This document shows, in pieces, positions 35,022 through 44,418 of a stretch of DNA of 64,000 nt (its first letter is position 1; every line of letters starts with the position of its first letter). The translations under genes and the position numbers were made by a program. This stretch comes from Pedobacter zeae (GTDB lineage: Bacteria; Bacteroidota; Bacteroidia; Sphingobacteriales; Sphingobacteriaceae): assembly GCF_014196715.1 (NCBI RefSeq), contig NZ_JACIEF010000004.1, forward strand, positions 739,152 through 803,151, given 5' to 3'. The notes below the pieces were generated by a model. The model ran no database searches. It saw only the letters and a list, made by a program, of their open reading frames with translations, and was not told the DNA's origin.

Positions 35022-35731
35022 TGCAAAAGACTAAGCTTTTAATACTGGTTGCTGCATTTACATTTGTTTTTGTAAACTTAGCCTTCGCACAGGTTAAGGA
35101 TTCGGTATCAAAACCTGCTGATACGGCTAAAATTAAATTATCCAAACCGGTAGATACGGCTAAAAAACCGATGACGAGAAGGGATTCAGTGAAAGCTAAG
35201 TATGTAAATCCGGGTAAGGTGGCCGGTAGGAAAGCTGTTTTCAGGTCCATGATCATCCCGGGATGGGGTCAATTGTATAATATTCAGATACTTAACGACG
35301 GTTATGGCACTAGAGCCGGAAAAAGCCAGTTTTTTCAGAAGCTGTACACTGGTGGCAAAATTGCAGCTATTTATGGTGGTGCCACAGCGCTTACTTTATC
35401 TCTAATCGATAGCAGGAAAAACTATAAACGTTTTTTGGCAGAGGCACAATACCGGGAGACTCATCCTGGAGACAAGTCAGATTTAAGACAATACAGCGAC
35501 CAGGGTATTTTGGATGGGAAAAGTTTGTACAAACGGAATTCGCAGATTGTGTACTTCTCTTACGGGTTACTTTATGCCGCCAATATTATCGATGCCTATG
35601 TTGCAGCCCGTTTGCATTTCTTTAACATTGATGATAACCTTTCTTTTAGGGTAATGCCATCAATGATTAATACCAATTCGATGTATGGTTTCAATGCAGC
35701 ACCGGCATTAAAATTATCACTTACATTTTAA
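35021..35731 (+). CDS. DUF5683 membrane/secreted protein
   Basis: The ATG at 35021 overlaps the parB stop (TAATG), giving 236 residues. A signal peptide (about 1-24, LLILVAAFTFVFVNLAFAQ) and a Lys/Thr/Asp-rich linker lead to the DUF5683 core (RSMIIPGWGQLYN, then a hydrophobic segment at IAAIYGGATALTLSLI and YAANIIDAYVAARLHFF). The role is unknown. Its conserved place after parAB suggests an envelope or chromosome link, which is inferred. Confidence 0.85.
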   Translation: MQKTKLLILVAAFTFVFVNLAFAQVKDSVSKPADTAKIKLSKPVDTAKKPMTRRDSVKAKYVNPGKVAGRKAVFRSMIIPGWGQLYNIQILNDGYGTRAGKSQFFQKLYTGGKIAAIYGGATALTLSLIDSRKNYKRFLAEAQYRETHPGDKSDLRQYSDQGILDGKSLYKRNSQIVYFSYGLLYAANIIDAYVAARLHFFNIDDNLSFRVMPSMINTNSMYGFNAAPALKLSLTF

Positions 35732-35977
35732 TGTTAAAACCACCATGATCATCAACAAGGTAAACATTCGAATTGTGATAATCTGCCAACCTGATTGCGA
35801 AGGTTGAGTGCAAAAAATTAGAATATAAACTGAAATAAACATAAACCGATGAAACGATGATGATTTTTTAAACCGCATTTGGGGTGAATAAACGGCTTAA
35901 ACCTTCTTGAATACCGTTAAACCATCTGCAGTGGTGAAAAATCTGATCGCTTTATTACAAAACTAAACTATAAACAG

Positions 35978-36712
35978 ATGAAACTTGCGCTTTTAGGATA
36001 CGGTAAAATGGGGCAGATTATCGAAAAATTTGCGGTTGAACGTGGCCACGAAATTGTATTAAAAATAACCATTGATAATCAGGAAGATTTAACCCGCGAA
36101 AATTTAAAGGCGGCGGATGTAGCTATTGATTTTAGTACGCCTGATTCGGTTTTAAGAAATATTGATGTCTGTTTTGATGCTCAAGTACCTGTGGTTGTAG
36201 GAACAACGGGTTGGTACGGTAAATTACAGGAAGTAAAAGATGACTGCGATAAAAGTAACAATACTTTGCTTTATGGGTCTAACTTCAGTATTGGCGTAAA
36301 TTTGTTCTTTAAGCTTAATCAGACGCTGGCTAAACTGATGAATAATTATCCGGCCTATGAAGTGCAGGTAGAAGAAATTCACCATACACAAAAACTGGAT
36401 GCACCAAGCGGAACCGCTATTACATTGGCAGAAGGGATTGTTGAAAACCTGGAACGCAAACAAGAGTGGTTAAACGAAGTGGTGGGAACAGGTGTAGAGC
36501 TGTTTCCGAAACCTGAGCAATTGCTGATCGAGTCGCACCGTATTGAAAATATTCCGGGTACACATACCGTAATTTACAGTAGTGAGGTAGATGAAATAGA
36601 AATTAAGCATACCGCACATAACCGGGCTGGTTTTGCTTTGGGTGCAGTAGTGGCGGCAGAATGGGTAAGAGATAAAAAAGGATTTTTTAATATTACTGAT
36701 ATTTTTGAGTAA
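35978..36712 (+). CDS. dapB: 4-hydroxy-tetrahydrodipicolinate reductase
   Basis: This 244-residue NAD(P)H enzyme of lysine/diaminopimelate synthesis has GYGKMGQ (7-13), GTTGW, the catalytic EIHHTQKLDAPSGTA (H135/H136, K139) and a C-terminal IKHTAHNRAGFALGA. It provides diaminopimelate for peptidoglycan. No riboswitch is seen in the 246-bp upstream spacer. Confidence 0.95.
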   Translation: MKLALLGYGKMGQIIEKFAVERGHEIVLKITIDNQEDLTRENLKAADVAIDFSTPDSVLRNIDVCFDAQVPVVVGTTGWYGKLQEVKDDCDKSNNTLLYGSNFSIGVNLFFKLNQTLAKLMNNYPAYEVQVEEIHHTQKLDAPSGTAITLAEGIVENLERKQEWLNEVVGTGVELFPKPEQLLIESHRIENIPGTHTVIYSSEVDEIEIKHTAHNRAGFALGAVVAAEWVRDKKGFFNITDIFE

Positions 36713-36832
36713 AGTTTAAAAAAAAACAAAGCATCATAGAATGTATTGGATCATTTGATCCGTAAAACCATACTTAAGAAGTACAGATAACAGGGAACCG
36801 ATTAATAAATCGCGAAACCAAAATTAAGGTAT

Positions 36833-38026
36833 ATGAATTACAAATTCTGGCAACGAAAAAAAGATGCCCCAAAGAAGAAAAAAACTAAAACCCGCGAGTG
36901 GTTTGATGCAATAATTTTTGCAGTAGTAGCAGCAACCATTATACGTGTATTTTTTATCGAGGCCTACACGATTCCATCCGGTTCGATGGAGAGATCTTTG
37001 CTTATCGGCGATTTTCTTTTTGTAAGTAAGGTAAACTACGGTGCACGTATACCGATGACCCCGGTTGCTTTCCCTTTTGCGCACCATACGATGCCCTTAA
37101 CAACTTCAACCAAGGCCTACTGGGATGGCGTGCAGTGGAAATACCACCGCTTACCCGGATTATCAAAAATTAAAAGAAATGATGTAGTGGTGTTCAACTT
37201 TCCGGAAGGCGATACGGTTGCGGTTGAAAACCAGGCTGAAAGTTATTACGCCCTGGAGCGTAGCCTAGGCCGGCAGCAGGTAAGAAGTACCTATACAATA
37301 GTAGACCGTCCGGTTGATAAACGTGAGAACTTTATCAAACGCTGTATCGGTATTCCTGGCGACGTCATTTCGATGAGCAATGGTATTGCCAATGTAAATG
37401 GTAAAGACGAACCGTTAAAAAACACCGGAATGATGCCTTACCGCATCGAATTTAAAACCATGGATTTTAATTACGCAGCATTGGATGAGTTTAACCTTAA
37501 CCTGGGTAATACACCTGCTGTTGCTACCAATACCTATATTGTTGATGCTTCGCCAGAAATTGTAGAGAAACTGAAAACCTTCGATTTCGTAAAATCGGTA
37601 ACCTTAAGTCCTGATGCTCCGGGACCGGTACAGGGCGGTGTTTTTCCGAACGATCCAAACAGGGTTTGGAACAGGGATAACTTTGGGCCGATCAAAATTC
37701 CTGCAAAGGGATGGACCGTTAAAATAGACAGCAATACCATGCCTTTGTATTACAGGGCAATCAGGACTTACGAAGGTAATAAAGTAGAGCAAAAGGCCGG
37801 GGTGTGGTATATTAACGATAAGCCAGCCACCACTTATACCTTTAAAATGGATTATTACTGGATGATGGGGGATAACCGTCATAACTCAGCCGATTCGCGT
37901 TATTGGGGTTTTGTACCCGAAGATCATATTGTTGGTAAGGCCCTGTTTGTTTGGATGAGCTGGGATAGCACGGCTTCTTTCTTACACAAAATAAGATGGA
38001 GCAGATTGTTTATGGGGATACATTAA
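36833..38026 (+). CDS. lepB: Signal peptidase I
   Basis: This 397-residue membrane protease has a basic N-terminus and one transmembrane helix (about 24-41). The box with nucleophile Ser S51 (IPSGSMERSLLIGD), the general-base Lys K169 (NFIKRCIGIPGD) and the GDNRHNSADSRYWGFV box near 345 are present. A large insertion between the Lys box and the GDNR box makes it longer than the E. coli enzyme (324). It ends in a strong terminator. Confidence 0.95.
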   Translation: MNYKFWQRKKDAPKKKKTKTREWFDAIIFAVVAATIIRVFFIEAYTIPSGSMERSLLIGDFLFVSKVNYGARIPMTPVAFPFAHHTMPLTTSTKAYWDGVQWKYHRLPGLSKIKRNDVVVFNFPEGDTVAVENQAESYYALERSLGRQQVRSTYTIVDRPVDKRENFIKRCIGIPGDVISMSNGIANVNGKDEPLKNTGMMPYRIEFKTMDFNYAALDEFNLNLGNTPAVATNTYIVDASPEIVEKLKTFDFVKSVTLSPDAPGPVQGGVFPNDPNRVWNRDNFGPIKIPAKGWTVKIDSNTMPLYYRAIRTYEGNKVEQKAGVWYINDKPATTYTFKMDYYWMMGDNRHNSADSRYWGFVPEDHIVGKALFVWMSWDSTASFLHKIRWSRLFMGIH

Positions 38027-38042
38027 AAAAATATAATTTTTT

Positions 38043-38079
38043 AAAAAGGGCGAATAATCGAACATTATTCGCCCTTTTT
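38043..38079 (+). terminator. Intrinsic terminator after lepB
   Basis: A perfect 16-bp stem AAAAAGGGCGAATAAT/ATTATTCGCCCTTTTT with a 5-nt loop CGAAC. It is symmetrical, so it could also stop transcription from the other side. Confidence 0.92.
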
Positions 38080-38173
38080 GTTTCTATTCCATTTGAAATT
38101 AACTTAAAAAAAAAATTAAAAAGATTTGGTATGTTTTAAAAATATTTTTTAAGTTTGACTATAATCAAACAAT

Positions 38174-39364
38174 ATGTCTGTTATAGTGGAGAAAAATCAG
38201 CGGCTTAAAGCTGATATTATTAGGCATTTATACTATAAAAAGTCGCTGTCACTTACAGATTTAAGTAAGCTGACACAAAAGAGCTTACCGTTGGTTACTT
38301 CTGTTGTTAATGGTTTAATTGCCGAAGGCTTTCTTTTGGAGGAAGGTTTTGCCCCATCTACCGGAGGGAGAAGGGCGGCAATGTTTTTAATCAACCCCAA
38401 ACTGAAAAAATACATAGTGGCGATCGCCATGGATCAGCTTACTTCGAGGTTAACCATTTACGATCTCTCCAGAAAGATGGTTGTCCCGATCCAATCCTTA
38501 GAATTCGACATATCGTCAAAAGACAGCAGCGTAGATCATCTTATCCACTTTATCAATAAAAGTATTGATGAATCTCAAATCAGCCGGAATGATATATTGG
38601 GCGTTGGTATTGGTATGCCGGGTTTTGTTAACGCAGATGAAGGTATAAATCATTCTTTTCTTAAAGTTAAAGACGGTACTACTTTGCAGAAATATCTTTC
38701 TGCAAACATTGCTTTACCAGTGCATATTGATAACGATTCGAGTTTAATTGCGTTAGCTGAACTAAATTTTGGAGAAGCCATTAATTTAAAAGAAGTAATG
38801 GTGGTCAATATCGGGTGGGGAACAGGTTTGGGCATGATCATCAATGGAAAATTATACCGTGGCAGTGCCGGAAGTGCTGGTGAATTCAGTCACATTCCCT
38901 TATCTGAGAGCGACAATTTATGTTCCTGCGGTAGAAGAGGTTGCCTGGAGGTTGATACTTCCTTGCTTGTTATGGCTAAAAGAGCCGAAGAAGCGATTGC
39001 TGCAGGAGCCGAATCGAGTATGAAGGTGTTGTTTAAGGATAAAAGTAAGCATCCGGCTGATCACTTTTTAACTGCCGTAACCCAGCAGGATCCTGTAGCC
39101 ATATCGGTTTTAGCCAAAGCTGTTTTTCAATTGGGAAAGGGGATTGCTACCCTGATTCATCTTTTAAATCCGCAATGCGTTGTTTTAAGCGGTAGAGGTG
39201 CTAAAGCAGGCAAAATGTTATTGCCGCCAATCCAGCAAGCTATACACGAATTCTGTATACCCCGCATTGCAGAGCAAACCCAGATAAAGCTTTCTACCCT
39301 CACAGATGAAGCCGAATTATTAGCTGCAGCAAGCTTAACAATTGAACATCATCAGTTCGATTAA
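38174..39364 (+). CDS. ROK-family transcriptional regulator
   Basis: This 396-residue protein has an N-terminal winged helix-turn-helix (about 14-70, SLTDLSKLTQKSLPLVTSVV) and a ROK kinase-like sugar-binding domain (about 80-390). The ROK zinc motif is CSCGRRGCLE (about 251-260), and the phosphate-binding VNIGWGTGLGMI is present. Such NagC/XylR-type regulators respond to sugars. It lies just before susC on the same strand and probably controls the PUL. Confidence 0.93.
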   Translation: MSVIVEKNQRLKADIIRHLYYKKSLSLTDLSKLTQKSLPLVTSVVNGLIAEGFLLEEGFAPSTGGRRAAMFLINPKLKKYIVAIAMDQLTSRLTIYDLSRKMVVPIQSLEFDISSKDSSVDHLIHFINKSIDESQISRNDILGVGIGMPGFVNADEGINHSFLKVKDGTTLQKYLSANIALPVHIDNDSSLIALAELNFGEAINLKEVMVVNIGWGTGLGMIINGKLYRGSAGSAGEFSHIPLSESDNLCSCGRRGCLEVDTSLLVMAKRAEEAIAAGAESSMKVLFKDKSKHPADHFLTAVTQQDPVAISVLAKAVFQLGKGIATLIHLLNPQCVVLSGRGAKAGKMLLPPIQQAIHEFCIPRIAEQTQIKLSTLTDEAELLAAASLTIEHHQFD

Positions 39365-39485
39365 AAAATACATCAACAAAGAAAATATAAATATTTAACC
39401 AAAACCAATATTGCATGACAAGACAAAAAGGCTGAATACAAAGCCGCAAATTATTTAAACTAATCTTAAACTAAACTTAAAAAAT

Positions 39486-42400
39486 ATGAAAAAAACGTAC
39501 TTAAAGTGTTTAAGTATATTGTTGTTATGTCTTATAACAATAAGTGCTTTTGCACAGAAGAGCATTACCGGTACGGTAAAAGACGCATCAGGCCCTCTGC
39601 CTGGCGTAAGTGTTTCCATTAAAGGCACTACAAAAGTAACTCAAACCGATGGGAACGGAAAATTCTCATTAACGGCAAATTCAGGTGAAATATTGGTTTT
39701 CACTGCTATAGGTTATGCCAGGCAGGAAATTAGTGTAAACGGCCAGACCACCATAAATGTTACCCTAACTGAAAGTGCCAACCAGCTCAATGAGGTGAAT
39801 GTAGTAACAACAGCATTAGGTATTAAGCGCCAGGAAAAATCTCTTGGTTACGCAGTAAGTACAGTGACGGCTAAACAGCTAACCGAAGCGGGTAATACCA
39901 ATTTTGCATCAGCGTTATATGGTAAAGCTGCGGGGGTAAAAATCACAACTGCTCCGGGTGGTGCAAGCAGTGCGGTAAACGTTCAGATCAGGGGTATTAA
40001 CTCTATTAACTACAACCAGCAACCTTTATATGTTGTGGATGGTGTGATGATCAGAAATGATGGGCAAAACGGTGCAGCAGGCGCAAATAACAATAACTAT
40101 TGGGATGATCAGCGTGTTCGTGGTAACGGTATTTTGGACATCAACCCAGCAGATATTGAAAGTTTAACGGTATTAAAAGGTGCCAGTGCATCGGCATTAT
40201 ATGGTTCTGATGCAGCAAGTGGGGTTGTGGTAATCACCACCAAAAAAGGATCAAAAAATAGGGGATTAGGCGTTGATTTTAATTACCAGGGTTCTATTGA
40301 TCAGGTAGCCTTCTTGCCTAGATTTCAAAACACTTATGGCCCGGGTTATGATCGCGAAACCAACGTAGCTAATGGTGCAACCGAAGAGGGATGGATTCCT
40401 GATGCTGCATCTCCTAGTGGTTTCAGACCATACTTTAGGGCTTATGCGAATTTTGGACCTAAAATGGAAGGCCAGCAGGTAAGATGGTGGGATGGTTCAA
40501 TCCGTTCGTATTCTCCTCAACCAGATAACTACAGGGATGTATACCAAAACGGGTATACTTCTAATGCAAACATTGCAATTTCTAACCAAACAGAAGGTGT
40601 TAACTATCGTTTCTCTGCTTCCCGTTTGGATTATAAGGGTACTCAGCCAGGAAATACCGGTTCTAAAAATACCTTTAACTTAAACTCTACCATTAAACTT
40701 GCACCGAAATTATCGGCCGATGTAATTGTAAGTTATGTAAACACGATTACTAAAAACAGACCATATCAATTAGGTCAGGTGTTGGGGTCTTTCGGAGGTT
40801 TCTTCAGCCGTGCTGAAGATATGGGCTTAATGAAAGAGAAATTCCAAACCAGTAACGGATACAAATACGCAACCTTCGATCAGGTTAACCGTCCTGAGCC
40901 TTTCATATTCAATATCAGGGCAACCAATTTACTGGATTTTTATTGGCAACAATTGAAGAACCAATACGATGAGAACGAAAACAGGTTATTATCTAGTTTT
41001 ACTTTAAACTATGATGTGGCTAAGAATTTAAAATTGAGGGGACGTATTGGTAACGACTATACCAGCGCCAAAACGGAAAACCGTCAGTTTACTGAAATTC
41101 CTAGTGCACTTAACACGAATACAAGTACCGGATCATATACGACCACTCAAGGGCAATATGCTGTACTTTACGGAGATGCCTTGTTAACTTATTCGAACAA
41201 AATCGGTGAAGATTTCGGTATTTCCGTAAGTGGAGGTTATCAGGGTAGAAAAGAAACTTATAAAGATTTAAAATCCAATACAAAAGATGGTTTGGTAACT
41301 GAGAATTTCTTTGCTTTAGCTAACTCATTTAATGTTCAGGAAACTACTGAGGCACGTAAAGAACTACTTAAATATGCTTATTTAGGTTTAGTGAATTTAA
41401 GTTATAAAGATTTCTTATTTGCTGAGGGTACAGCCAGACAAGAATATGTTTCTTCGCTTCCTCCCGGAAACAATCAATATTCTTATTATTCAGTAAACAG
41501 TGGTTTTGTATTTAGTGACCTTTGGAAATTACCAAAATTCTGGAGCTACGGAAAATTAAGAGCTTCTTATGGTGTGGTAGGTAATGCTCCTCCTATCTAT
41601 GAAGCCAATATTTCTTATAAACAAATCTCTTTACAAACCATCAATGGTTCAGTTCCATCTATTGTATCATTATCTTCTTACGGTAACTTAGGCCTGATGC
41701 CGGAGAAGAAACATGAAGCTGAATTTGGTTTAGAAACCAGGTTCTTAAATGGAAGATTGGGTTTAGATGTGAGTTATTATAATAATAAAATCAAAAATCA
41801 AATCTTGCCATTAGATGTTACATCAACTAATGGTGCTCAAAAACAGATCGTTAACGTAGGTGAGGTAGGTAATAAAGGGTGGGAGATTGCTTTAAATGCA
41901 ACACCGGTTTCAGGAAAATTCAGGTGGGATACCCGTTTAAATTTCTCAACCAATAAATCAAAAGTAAATTCATTGTATGATGCCAATTCTGAGATCAATT
42001 TCTATTCATCAGACCAGGCTACCGCTAAAATTGTGGCGAGAGCTGGCGAAGATTTAGGTAACATTTACATCCGTCCAAGAAAAACTGATGCAAATGGCAA
42101 TTACTTAATAAACGACGATGGTTACTATGTAATGGATAATTCTACGTATGTTAAAGCGGGCAACATTATGCCTAAAGCGATAGGAGGTTTCTCAAACACG
42201 TTTAGCTATGGCAATTTAGCTTTAGATTTTACAATTGACTATCGCTTTGGTGGTAAAATGATTGCGCCTAACCTTAAATATATGAGAGGTGCTGGTATGT
42301 TGGAGAATTCAATGGAGTTCAGAGATGCGGCTAACGGCGGGTTAACTTACACCAGTAATGGTAAAACCTACAACGATGGTGTAGTTTTAAAAGGTGTAAA

Positions 42401-42752
42401 CCAAACCACCGGATTGCCAAATACCAAGGTGCTTTCTGCTGCTGATTATTACTTAACTACCTATAACTGGGGTGAAGGTTCATTGACCGAGGGAGAGATC
42501 TTTGATAACAATTACATCAAAATGAGAGAGATTGTATTGAGCTATAAAATTCCACCTTCATTCACTAAAAAACTAAAAATTTCTAATGTAAGATTTTCAT
42601 TGATCGGACGTAACTTGTTTTACATCCACAGAACACTGAAAGATCTGGATCCAGAGGCACCACTTGGAAACAAATGGTGGTCGCAAGGTGTAGATGTTGG
42701 CTCAACAGCTGCATCTAGAAACTTTGGTTTCTCGTTAAATGCAAATTTTTAG
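39486..42752 (+). CDS. SusC/RagA TonB-dependent outer-membrane transporter
   Basis: This 1088-residue protein has a signal peptide (about 1-23), an N-terminal carboxypeptidase-like domain (KSITGTVKDASGPLPGVSVS, about 24-100) and a plug with RGINSINYNQQPLYVVDG and NPADIESLTVLKGASASALYG. A long beta-barrel follows, ending in an aromatic residue (SLNANF). It imports oligosaccharides captured by the partner SusD, whose gene starts 20 bp downstream. Confidence 0.96.
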   Translation: MKKTYLKCLSILLLCLITISAFAQKSITGTVKDASGPLPGVSVSIKGTTKVTQTDGNGKFSLTANSGEILVFTAIGYARQEISVNGQTTINVTLTESANQLNEVNVVTTALGIKRQEKSLGYAVSTVTAKQLTEAGNTNFASALYGKAAGVKITTAPGGASSAVNVQIRGINSINYNQQPLYVVDGVMIRNDGQNGAAGANNNNYWDDQRVRGNGILDINPADIESLTVLKGASASALYGSDAASGVVVITTKKGSKNRGLGVDFNYQGSIDQVAFLPRFQNTYGPGYDRETNVANGATEEGWIPDAASPSGFRPYFRAYANFGPKMEGQQVRWWDGSIRSYSPQPDNYRDVYQNGYTSNANIAISNQTEGVNYRFSASRLDYKGTQPGNTGSKNTFNLNSTIKLAPKLSADVIVSYVNTITKNRPYQLGQVLGSFGGFFSRAEDMGLMKEKFQTSNGYKYATFDQVNRPEPFIFNIRATNLLDFYWQQLKNQYDENENRLLSSFTLNYDVAKNLKLRGRIGNDYTSAKTENRQFTEIPSALNTNTSTGSYTTTQGQYAVLYGDALLTYSNKIGEDFGISVSGGYQGRKETYKDLKSNTKDGLVTENFFALANSFNVQETTEARKELLKYAYLGLVNLSYKDFLFAEGTARQEYVSSLPPGNNQYSYYSVNSGFVFSDLWKLPKFWSYGKLRASYGVVGNAPPIYEANISYKQISLQTINGSVPSIVSLSSYGNLGLMPEKKHEAEFGLETRFLNGRLGLDVSYYNNKIKNQILPLDVTSTNGAQKQIVNVGEVGNKGWEIALNATPVSGKFRWDTRLNFSTNKSKVNSLYDANSEINFYSSDQATAKIVARAGEDLGNIYIRPRKTDANGNYLINDDGYYVMDNSTYVKAGNIMPKAIGGFSNTFSYGNLALDFTIDYRFGGKMIAPNLKYMRGAGMLENSMEFRDAANGGLTYTSNGKTYNDGVVLKGVNQTTGLPNTKVLSAADYYLTTYNWGEGSLTEGEIFDNNYIKMREIVLSYKIPPSFTKKLKISNVRFSLIGRNLFYIHRTLKDLDPEAPLGNKWWSQGVDVGSTAASRNFGFSLNANF

Positions 42753-42771
42753 CCAAAACAAATAAGATATT

Positions 42772-44364
42772 ATGAAAAAGTTAATCATAAAAGCAAGTTT
42801 TCTTCTATTGTCGCTAACTGTTGCAGTTGGTTGCAAAAAGGATATTGATGATAAATTTAATAATCCTGAAAACGTTTTAGACCCGAACTTACCGGGATTA
42901 TTTACCGGAATGCTCAATAATGACCGTGTAGCTGCAAAATATTGGAATGTGCGTACATTTTTAAGTCAGATGCCGGGGGTGTATGCACAAACTACCTATA
43001 TTTCTAACGGCAATACGATTTATCAGCAAAGCGATAGCTACTCGCAGCAATATTGGGATGACTTTTATACTCCGGGTGGTAATGGGAGCGGAACCGTTGC
43101 CTTATATAGGGCAATGGAAAAAAAGTTTAACACACTTTCAAGCACTGATCAAGCAGCACAAAGAGTAATTTTACAAGCGGCTAAAGTGGTGATGATTGAA
43201 CAGGCAGCGAAAATGGTCGATTTATGGGGTGATATTCCTTATTCCGAAGCCGGTAATTTAACTGCTAAAGATTTGATAAAGAATGCAAAGTACGATGATC
43301 AAAAGGCACTTTATATATCCTTTATTTCAGATTTAGCAAATGCAGGTACATATTTTAAGACGGCAACCTCTACAGCTGCATTTGCAAAGGCAGATATTTT
43401 ATTGAAGGGAGATGTAAATAAGTGGGCCAGATATGCAAACTCATTGCGTTTAAGGTTATTAATGCGTATCTCTAAAACAGATGAAACAACTGCTAAAACT
43501 GCAGTTCTACAAATGTTAAGCGATCAGACTAACTTCCCTCTCGTAGATGGCGGCAATGTCGGTACGTATAACCCAGGTAGCTCTGATATTTTACTGCAAC
43601 CTTTAACAAATAATACCAATGATTTACATGACGCATTTTTTGAAGGAAGCTGGTATGCAACCGACTATATGTTAAATACCTTAATGGTACCTGCTAATGA
43701 CCCTCGTATTCCTGTTATCTATGAAAAATTTGGTGAAACCATTAATGGGAAGTTTGTACAAAACCCAACTTACAGAGCTATGCCAAATACCTTCACAACT
43801 AATGAGCAAGAAACTAATTGGCGAAAATATGCTGTATTAGATTCTGCAACATTTGTTTTCAACATTAAATTGCCAGGAATCCTGATAACTGCTTCGGAAG
43901 TTAATTTGTTAAAAGCTGAGGCTTACGAAAGATGGGGAAGCACTACCGATGCAAAAACGGCCTATGATCTTGGTCTAAAACAGTCAGTAGCATTCTATTA
44001 TTATCTTAATAGCGTTAACCCTGGTGCTTATACCAAAGCTGATGTACCTTCTACAGCAACAGTTGATACTTGGGTAAATGCTTCTACTGCGAGTTATGGT
44101 GGAACTCAGACTGACAAACTAGCTAAGATCGCTACTCAAAAATGGGCACATTTTGGAGTTCTTCAGTCGATTGAAGCATGGTCTGAATATAGAAGAACCG
44201 GTTTTCCTGTGCTAACTTTTCCAACAAACGGAAAGCAGGTTGGTTTCGAAACACCACCAACCAGATTGGTTTATCCGGCAAAAGAGAAAACTTTAAATAG
44301 CGCAAATTATCAGGCTGTACAAGCTAAAGATACCCGCAAAACTAAAATATTCTGGATGCCTTAA
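42772..44364 (+). CDS. SusD/RagB-like glycan-binding lipoprotein
   Basis: This 530-residue lipoprotein has a lipobox ending at C21 (TVAVGC, then KKD). The helical TPR-like SusD superfamily fold (the SusD-like_2 type) is indicated by QAAKMVDLWGDIPYSEAGN, WARYANSLRLRLLMRIS and EVNLLKAEAYERWG. It forms the lid complex with SusC at the outer surface. A hairpin terminator follows before the GH29 gene. Confidence 0.93.
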   Translation: MKKLIIKASFLLLSLTVAVGCKKDIDDKFNNPENVLDPNLPGLFTGMLNNDRVAAKYWNVRTFLSQMPGVYAQTTYISNGNTIYQQSDSYSQQYWDDFYTPGGNGSGTVALYRAMEKKFNTLSSTDQAAQRVILQAAKVVMIEQAAKMVDLWGDIPYSEAGNLTAKDLIKNAKYDDQKALYISFISDLANAGTYFKTATSTAAFAKADILLKGDVNKWARYANSLRLRLLMRISKTDETTAKTAVLQMLSDQTNFPLVDGGNVGTYNPGSSDILLQPLTNNTNDLHDAFFEGSWYATDYMLNTLMVPANDPRIPVIYEKFGETINGKFVQNPTYRAMPNTFTTNEQETNWRKYAVLDSATFVFNIKLPGILITASEVNLLKAEAYERWGSTTDAKTAYDLGLKQSVAFYYYLNSVNPGAYTKADVPSTATVDTWVNASTASYGGTQTDKLAKIATQKWAHFGVLQSIEAWSEYRRTGFPVLTFPTNGKQVGFETPPTRLVYPAKEKTLNSANYQAVQAKDTRKTKIFWMP

Positions 44365-44377
44365 TCCCTCTTAAATT

Positions 44378-44405
44378 AAATCCCGGCAGCTTCTGCCGGG
44401 ATTTT
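44378..44405 (+). terminator. Intrinsic terminator between susD and GH29
   Basis: A 12-bp stem AAATCCCGGCAG/CTGCCGGGATTT with loop CTT and five T. It lies 13 nt after the susD stop; the enzyme gene starts 14 nt later. Partial read-through would set susCD above enzyme expression. Confidence 0.82.
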
Positions 44406-44418
44406 TAATTATATCAAT

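Noticed and set aside
35732..35977. Riboswitch or parS site near parAB/dapB
   Set aside because: No lysine-riboswitch-like fold or TGTTnCACGTGnAACA-like parS word was recognised by eye in this spacer; a computed search would be needed to be sure.
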